From Phycisphaerales bacterium (GTDB lineage: Bacteria > Planctomycetota > Phycisphaerae > UBA1845): 9,030 nt of DNA. Shown here in pieces: positions 6,701 through 9,030 of the stretch. Location of the stretch: NCBI GenBank assembly GCA_030612785.1, contig JAUWNF010000107.1:1-9030 (forward strand), written 5' to 3'. Numbering within the stretch: position 1 is the stretch's first letter; every line of letters starts with the position of its first letter. Made by a program: the position numbers and the translations under genes. The notes beneath the pieces were generated by a model that had not been told where the DNA came from, did not search any database, and saw nothing but the letters and a program-made list of their open reading frames with translations.

Positions 6701-7539
6701 TAGCCCGGGTTGCCGGGATCGCGCTCCGCGAGGATGCGGAACTCCAGAACCCCCGCGCCGCGGATACGCCGCTTCAGGTCCGAGGGATCCTCCAGCGCGC
6801 CTTTGTTCCGTGACCAGCTCTCGTGCTCCTCGACCACCTCATCGATGAGCGCCGCGTAAGAGGGGAACTGACTCTTGAGTTGCGCTAGTTCGTTGTTGCG
6901 CTCCTTGGGTTTCTGTAGCCCCAGAACATCGTCGAGCCGGCCCAGAGGTAGAACGGTCCGCTCAACTTCCTCTAGTGCCTTGTCGTATGCGGCCTCGGCC
7001 TCTTCTTCCACCGCCAGGTCGGCATCGAGCATCCCCTGAGCTTCTTTGTAGGCCGCGTAAGCCTCTTTCAGCGCTGCCAGTTTGGGGCCACGCTCGGCAA
7101 CCATCGCCGTCTGCTCCTCGACCCACGCCTGCCAGTTCGCCTCGGGAGAGTTCAACGCCAGTTCGATGTCGATCCGATTGATGTTCTTGCCCTTCACCTT
7201 GGCCAGCGCCGCGTTAAACGCCTCGCGGCGCTCGAGCACCTCCTTGGGCGGACGCGGCATCTGAATCTCCAGGCGGGTTGCGCCGATCGGGCGCCACACC
7301 AGGTTCAACTGACCGTTCGGGTCCACCCGCCGCTTCAGGATGTTCATCACCCGTTCGGCGAGCCCCGAGGTCTGTTCGCGATCCAACCCCGTCGTGTCAA
7401 TCTCATACAGCAAGCTGGTGCCCCCAACCAGGTCGATACCACCCTTCAACTGATCCTCGGGTGGATAGATCGCAAAGCCCGCCGCCACCAGCGGCACGAT
7501 AACCAAAGCCCACTTCATGAGCCGGTTCTTTTCGTTCAT
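3766..7539 (-). CDS. secDF: Fused protein translocase subunit SecD-SecF, oversized
   Basis: SecDF is the proton-driven inner-membrane partner of SecYEG that helps pull exported proteins to the outer face. SecD half: first membrane helix (about 9-26), the GGIDLVGG motif (33-40), a large periplasmic domain, then five helices (about 485-635) with VDANVLILERFREE (550-563), whose Asp551 is the proton-relay aspartate. SecF half: helix 663-681, DIEFLGG (693-699), a periplasmic domain to about 1037, then helices with VHDISVPLG (1070-1078) and GYSLNDTIVVFDRIREN (1106-1122). Two further helices (about 1198-1220 and 1224-1244) follow the normal SecF end. At 1257 aa it far exceeds the roughly 740 aa of Bacillus SecDF or the roughly 940 of E. 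coli SecD plus SecF. The excess is a Glu/Ala-rich probable coiled coil (about 98-240) and a large SecF periplasmic insertion (about 720-1030). ATG 7539 is chosen over TTG 7542 because GGAGGT (7546-7551) is 6 nt away. No yajC is visible upstream. Confidence 0.95.
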   Translation of the reverse strand: MNEKNRLMKWALVIVPLVAAGFAIYPPEDQLKGGIDLVGGTSLLYEIDTTGLDREQTSGLAERVMNILKRRVDPNGQLNLVWRPIGATRLEIQMPRPPKEVLERREAFNAALAKVKGKNINRIDIELALNSPEANWQAWVEEQTAMVAERGPKLAALKEAYAAYKEAQGMLDADLAVEEEAEAAYDKALEEVERTVLPLGRLDDVLGLQKPKERNNELAQLKSQFPSYAALIDEVVEEHESWSRNKGALEDPSDLKRRIRGAGVLEFRILAERDPGNPGYTRSTDPNLRVEIAEYVDRLQRRGPRIRAGDQYGWFPIEKVQSFMFRMRDRELSEFEAVKDSSEEIVEKYAGNYYVLMHTGKAYGLLHEKGTKWKLVRALASTDPQSGRPCVLFTLDARGGRLFGDLTRKNKERQLTILLDGSAMSHATIVTQINERGQITGDFTTERVKELVTILEAGSLPARLKETPLMEYTVGPSLGKYNRDQGLRAAIYGFIAVAFFVLIYYLFAGLVTNIALMLNLLFVLAAMATLQATFTLPGIAGMILTVGMAVDANVLILERFREERARGLGLKKALRLGYEKAFSTIIDANITTLIICVILGYVGSEEVKGFGMTLGLGVVTSMFTSLFVTRLVFTSLIDLGVLKNLPMLRFVGVPKIDWLRLRVFFWPLSMVIVIAGGAFFVEETFNNKEALYDIEFLGGSSVQIELKPGVDLNDEAIRQRVTAEKDSAASWLRSAGERLAAAQISAGTVAGRFTMQCEHLPPEQVGAMMRTTFESKLARDGVSGEGNLTVIDTKTEADVDLEGFKAAVQEAADYVRKAANNLSTAKVQMVAAIEEEAAGGLAYEIVTVETAKDLVQIAIMAVLGNDLAVEGSIKFAAVVNPRTGLEYFPIGEDVRYLEDLPEWAEVVGEEAHFDVQRYKGGVAMVFSELAPTQTLAGLEKRIREIRLLPEFEGFQWRDYKLFGLGATTATEGKPTYAKVAMIVVDPNIPYYEDAAKWEEALAKPELEQAKLALSSEKSLRKVVQFAPTVARTARTKAVQAILLALIAIVAYIWFRFGNMQFGLAAIVALVHDISVPLGLMTLLDVLGVATLRIDMPVIAAFLTIIGYSLNDTIVVFDRIRENRGKLTRLSAGMINQSINQTLARTLLTSMTTFAAVFIMLIWGGPGMYGFAFAMTIGVVCGTYSSLAIAVPLVYRPKILHLVIYVLIALALFGLLALVGAGNPLLMLVVGAIIAALLVGVIVVEIRTDRTRMAPTAA

Positions 7540-7590
7540 CAAGCAACCTCCCTGGAGCCGGACGCGCTCCCGGTTTTCAGAACTAGATCT

Positions 7591-7620
7591 GTTTGACGTG
7601 TAACCAACGAGGTGTCAAAC
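7591..7620 (-). promoter_or_regulatory. Dyad in the secDF leader
   Basis: GTTTGAC (7591-7597) and GTCAAAC (7614-7620) are perfect 7-bp inverted arms 16 bases apart, 52 bases before the secDF start. On the minus strand the distal arm contains a consensus -35 TTGACA (7613-7618), but no -10 match lies at the right distance. It may be an operator-like site or an RNA hairpin in the secDF leader. Confidence 0.35.
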
Positions 7621-7665
7621 AATGTTTCCGCGGACAAAACCACCGCCGCAACACACCAGAAGAAT

Positions 7666-7684
7666 GAGGGTGGTAAACACCCTC
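7666..7684 (-). terminator. Hairpin between the small membrane protein gene and secDF
   Basis: GAGGGTG (7666-7672) and CACCCTC (7678-7684) form a perfect 7-bp stem with a 5-base loop. Read on the minus strand it starts 15 bases after the stop at 7700 and is followed by ATTCTTCT, a modest T-rich run. It could end or attenuate the upstream transcript before secDF. Confidence 0.5.
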
Positions 7685-7699
7685 CCCAAGACCACACGC

Positions 7700-8155
7700 T
7701 TACGCAAACGCGCAGCGGCGCACAGACGGCGGGGCGTGTGTCCGGCTGTTGGGATTCACCACCACACTGGGCAATAATCGTGCCGGCGAACATTCCGACG
7801 GTCCGCTCGGGCCGCACCGCGCCGACGCCAGGACGAGTGAACCGTCGACCTCGCGAATCGGCAACCGCTTGAACTCGGCAAGGGGACGGAACTCCGCCGC
7901 CCGATCCCAATCACTTTGGGTGCACACGGCGAGCACCGGATCGGTGCCCGGGGCGCGTTTCTGCGGCTTGTTGCCGTACTGTGACGACTGAGTTGGCGTG
8001 CTGGGTTGCGCGGCGAGCCGAGAGACCGTCGCCTCTAGAAGCCACACTTTAGCAACCGGACCGCACGTCGCGGCGACCACTATCGCCCCGCAGAGCAGTG
8101 CGGCGGTCGGGCGGGCCTGCTGTACCTTCGCGTCATGGTGTGATTGCATCGCCAT
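7700..8155 (-). CDS. Possible small single-pass membrane protein, unknown function
   Basis: From ATG 8155 this gives 151 aa. Residues about 15-42 include one hydrophobic stretch (ALLCGAIVVAATCG) suited to a membrane anchor, followed by a Ser/Thr/Pro/Gln-rich linker and then a more ordered stretch, DWDRAAEFRPLAEFKRLPI. The last 30 residues are Pro/Arg-rich and look unstructured. The frame continues upstream to ATG 8218, but an extended -10 promoter at 8165-8170 lies inside that longer version, which argues for 8155. There is no Shine-Dalgarno; with transcription expected near 8158 the mRNA would be almost leaderless. It precedes secDF by 160 bases, where yajC often sits, but it has no YajC features. 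I do not recognise a family, and it may not be a gene. Confidence 0.42.
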   Translation of the reverse strand: MAMQSHHDAKVQQARPTAALLCGAIVVAATCGPVAKVWLLEATVSRLAAQPSTPTQSSQYGNKPQKRAPGTDPVLAVCTQSDWDRAAEFRPLAEFKRLPIREVDGSLVLASARCGPSGPSECSPARLLPSVVVNPNSRTHAPPSVRRCAFA

Positions 8156-8164
8156 CGCGGCGAC

Positions 8165-8192
8165 ATCATACCACCGCTGCGCGGCAGGGCAA
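8165..8192 (-). promoter_or_regulatory. Predicted extended -10 promoter upstream of the small membrane protein
   Basis: On the minus strand TTGCCC (8187-8192, 4 of 6 to consensus) is followed after 16 bases by TATGAT (8165-8170, 5 of 6), preceded by the extended -10 TGG. The expected start of transcription, near 8158, is about three bases before ATG 8155. Confidence 0.45.
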
Positions 8193-8267
8193 CGCCTCGT
8201 CGGAATGCACACGCTCATGATACGCCAGTAGCACTGTGTAGGGCACCGGATTTCAGTAATGCTTTAT

Positions 8268-8288
8268 CCGATCGCGCCCCGCGATCGG
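8268..8288. repeat. Perfect 9-bp-stem palindrome
   Basis: CCGATCGCG (8268-8276), loop CCC, CGCGATCGG (8280-8288). The stem is perfect and strong and lies between the two divergent genes, closer to the minus-strand one. No T tract follows in either direction. It may be an operator, an RNA structure or a dispersed palindrome. Confidence 0.55.
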
Positions 8289-8471
8289 TCATCGGCCCGC
8301 CACGCGTGTTGCGCCGCGAACTCTGGACGCCGCCGCGGCGTAGAAGATGCTAAGAATGGGTACACCCGCCGTTGGCGTGATGTGGGCATTGTGCCTATCT
8401 TCCGTATTTTCAGTAGCTTACGGGACTTTGCGGGGTGTTCGAGTATTTTCTCGCGCGGCGGAAGATTATGA

Positions 8472-8500
8472 TGGCAAGGCCACGCGCGGGTCTGTATAAT
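8472..8500 (+). promoter_or_regulatory. Predicted promoter of the DUF2617-like gene
   Basis: TATAAT (8495-8500) is a perfect -10 box. The best -35 at 17-base spacing is TGGCAA (8472-8477), only 3 of 6 to consensus. Transcription would start near 8507, giving a leader of about 50 bases before GTG 8557. Confidence 0.4.
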
Positions 8501-8556
8501 CAGCCGGTGGCTGCGTGAGATATTCTACAGAAGTCCTGCTGTAAATTGAGGTTACC

Positions 8557-9030
8557 GTGGAGCTAGGCCAGACCCAACAGCGCATCGACGAACTGCATTT
8601 CTACCTGTATCAGCGAGCCTTGCACCCGGAATTGTTCCGGATTCATCAGGTAAAGCGTGTTGAGCAAAGACGTTATCATGCGGAGATATGGATCATCGGT
8701 CTCGCCCACGTCGCCTCCGTGCATGTGGGCCGGAATTGCCTGACCGAGTTGATTGCCGACGAGTGCGAGATGCTCCCCAAGATCGGGCTGGCGACGTCCT
8801 TTCGGTTCCGCGGGGAGCGCGATTACGCGCACTCCTTCGATTCAGGGATGAAGTACATTCTCTCGACCCAGGTGGAGCGTATGACGCCGAACTTGTTCCC
8901 GTCCTCGCACCGCGATCTACTCAACTACGGTCAGGGCCGTGGGATCTTCCAGTCGTTCGGCGAGTGGGAAACCGACGGGCTCGACCCGTTCACGTTCATT
9001 GATTACGAGGCCCGCGAGCGCGAGTTCCAC
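8557..9030 (+). CDS. DUF2617-like protein of unknown function (5' part, runs off the right edge)
   Basis: An open frame from GTG 8557 stays open to the last base, giving 158 residues; the C-terminus lies outside the window. GAGG (8548-8551) sits 5 bases before the GTG and supports this start. The reading has clear conserved-protein texture: DELHFYLYQRALHPELF (11-27), a strand-like HAEIWIIGLAHVASVHVG (41-58), RFRGERDY (83-90), YILSTQVERMTPNLFP (100-115) and DPFTFIDYEAREREFH (143-158). From memory this resembles the DUF2617 family of planctomycetes and some other bacteria, whose role is unknown. No signal peptide or membrane segment is present, so it is probably cytoplasmic. It is transcribed away from the secDF side. 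That it is a real gene is nearly certain; the family name is less so. Confidence 0.75.
   Translation, partial: MELGQTQQRIDELHFYLYQRALHPELFRIHQVKRVEQRRYHAEIWIIGLAHVASVHVGRNCLTELIADECEMLPKIGLATSFRFRGERDYAHSFDSGMKYILSTQVERMTPNLFPSSHRDLLNYGQGRGIFQSFGEWETDGLDPFTFIDYEAREREFH

Larger units (their letters stand above)
8193..8556. other. Divergent intergenic region
   Basis: About 360 bases between the minus-strand promoter and the DUF2617-like gene. It contains the perfect palindrome at 8268-8288, a smaller hairpin ACGCCG/CGGCGT at 8327-8341, and a TATAAT box at 8495-8500. Short open frames here have no ribosome binding site and no recognisable content. Confidence 0.5.

Noticed and set aside
7539..7910. 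123-codon minus-strand frame whose TGA overlaps the secDF ATG (TGATG), suggesting coupled translation
   Set aside because: The translation is Cys/Trp/Ser-rich with no domain or YajC features, its upstream part overlaps the more plausible 7700-8155 frame, and it has no ribosome binding site. The overlap is probably chance.
7612..8231. Plus-strand frames across the secDF upstream region
   Set aside because: Thr/Arg/Pro-rich translations antisense to the minus-strand ORF, without start signals.

Overview
The window looks like a chromosomal piece of a high-GC bacterium, most likely a planctomycete (Planctomycetota) or a close relative. This rests on an oversized fused SecDF with long insertions, a gene at the right edge that resembles the DUF2617 family (which I recall from planctomycetes), long hairpin-rich intergenic DNA, and weak or absent Shine-Dalgarno sites at some starts. 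It is an inference from protein appearance, not a database match.

Layout, left to right. (1) Positions 5-1662, minus strand: a decayed end of a DNA methyltransferase/restriction-type protein (5-223, interrupted by an amber codon) sits directly against an intact 474-aa gene for an ApeA-like HEPN ribonuclease, a known anti-phage defence family. This looks like a small defence island whose restriction-modification part is broken. (2) About 1675-2464: roughly 790 bases without a convincing gene. It holds several strong hairpins, two of which share an 11-base flank and look like one REP-like family, plus an imperfect 22-bp tandem repeat. (3) 2465-3379, plus strand: a GH130-family glycoside phosphorylase/hydrolase acting on beta-mannosides, followed by a terminator-like hairpin. 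(4) 3380-3765: the convergent gap, with a second strong hairpin closing the secDF transcript and one doubtful small ORF. (5) 3766-7539, minus strand: a fused SecD-SecF of 1257 aa. (6) 7700-8155, minus strand: a possible small single-pass membrane protein upstream of secDF, with its own extended -10 promoter almost at the start codon. (7) 8193-8556: a divergent intergenic region with a perfect 9-bp-stem palindrome and a TATAAT box. (8) 8557 to the right edge, plus strand: the first 158 residues of a DUF2617-like protein.

The genes do not form one functional unit. SecDF is housekeeping (protein export), GH130 is carbohydrate metabolism, and the ApeA/methyltransferase end is accessory. I see no CRISPR array, tRNA, rRNA, intact transposase or convincing new multi-gene system. 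The items most worth a second look are the ApeA/methyltransferase junction, the REP-like hairpin family, the 22-bp tandem repeat and the oversized SecDF.
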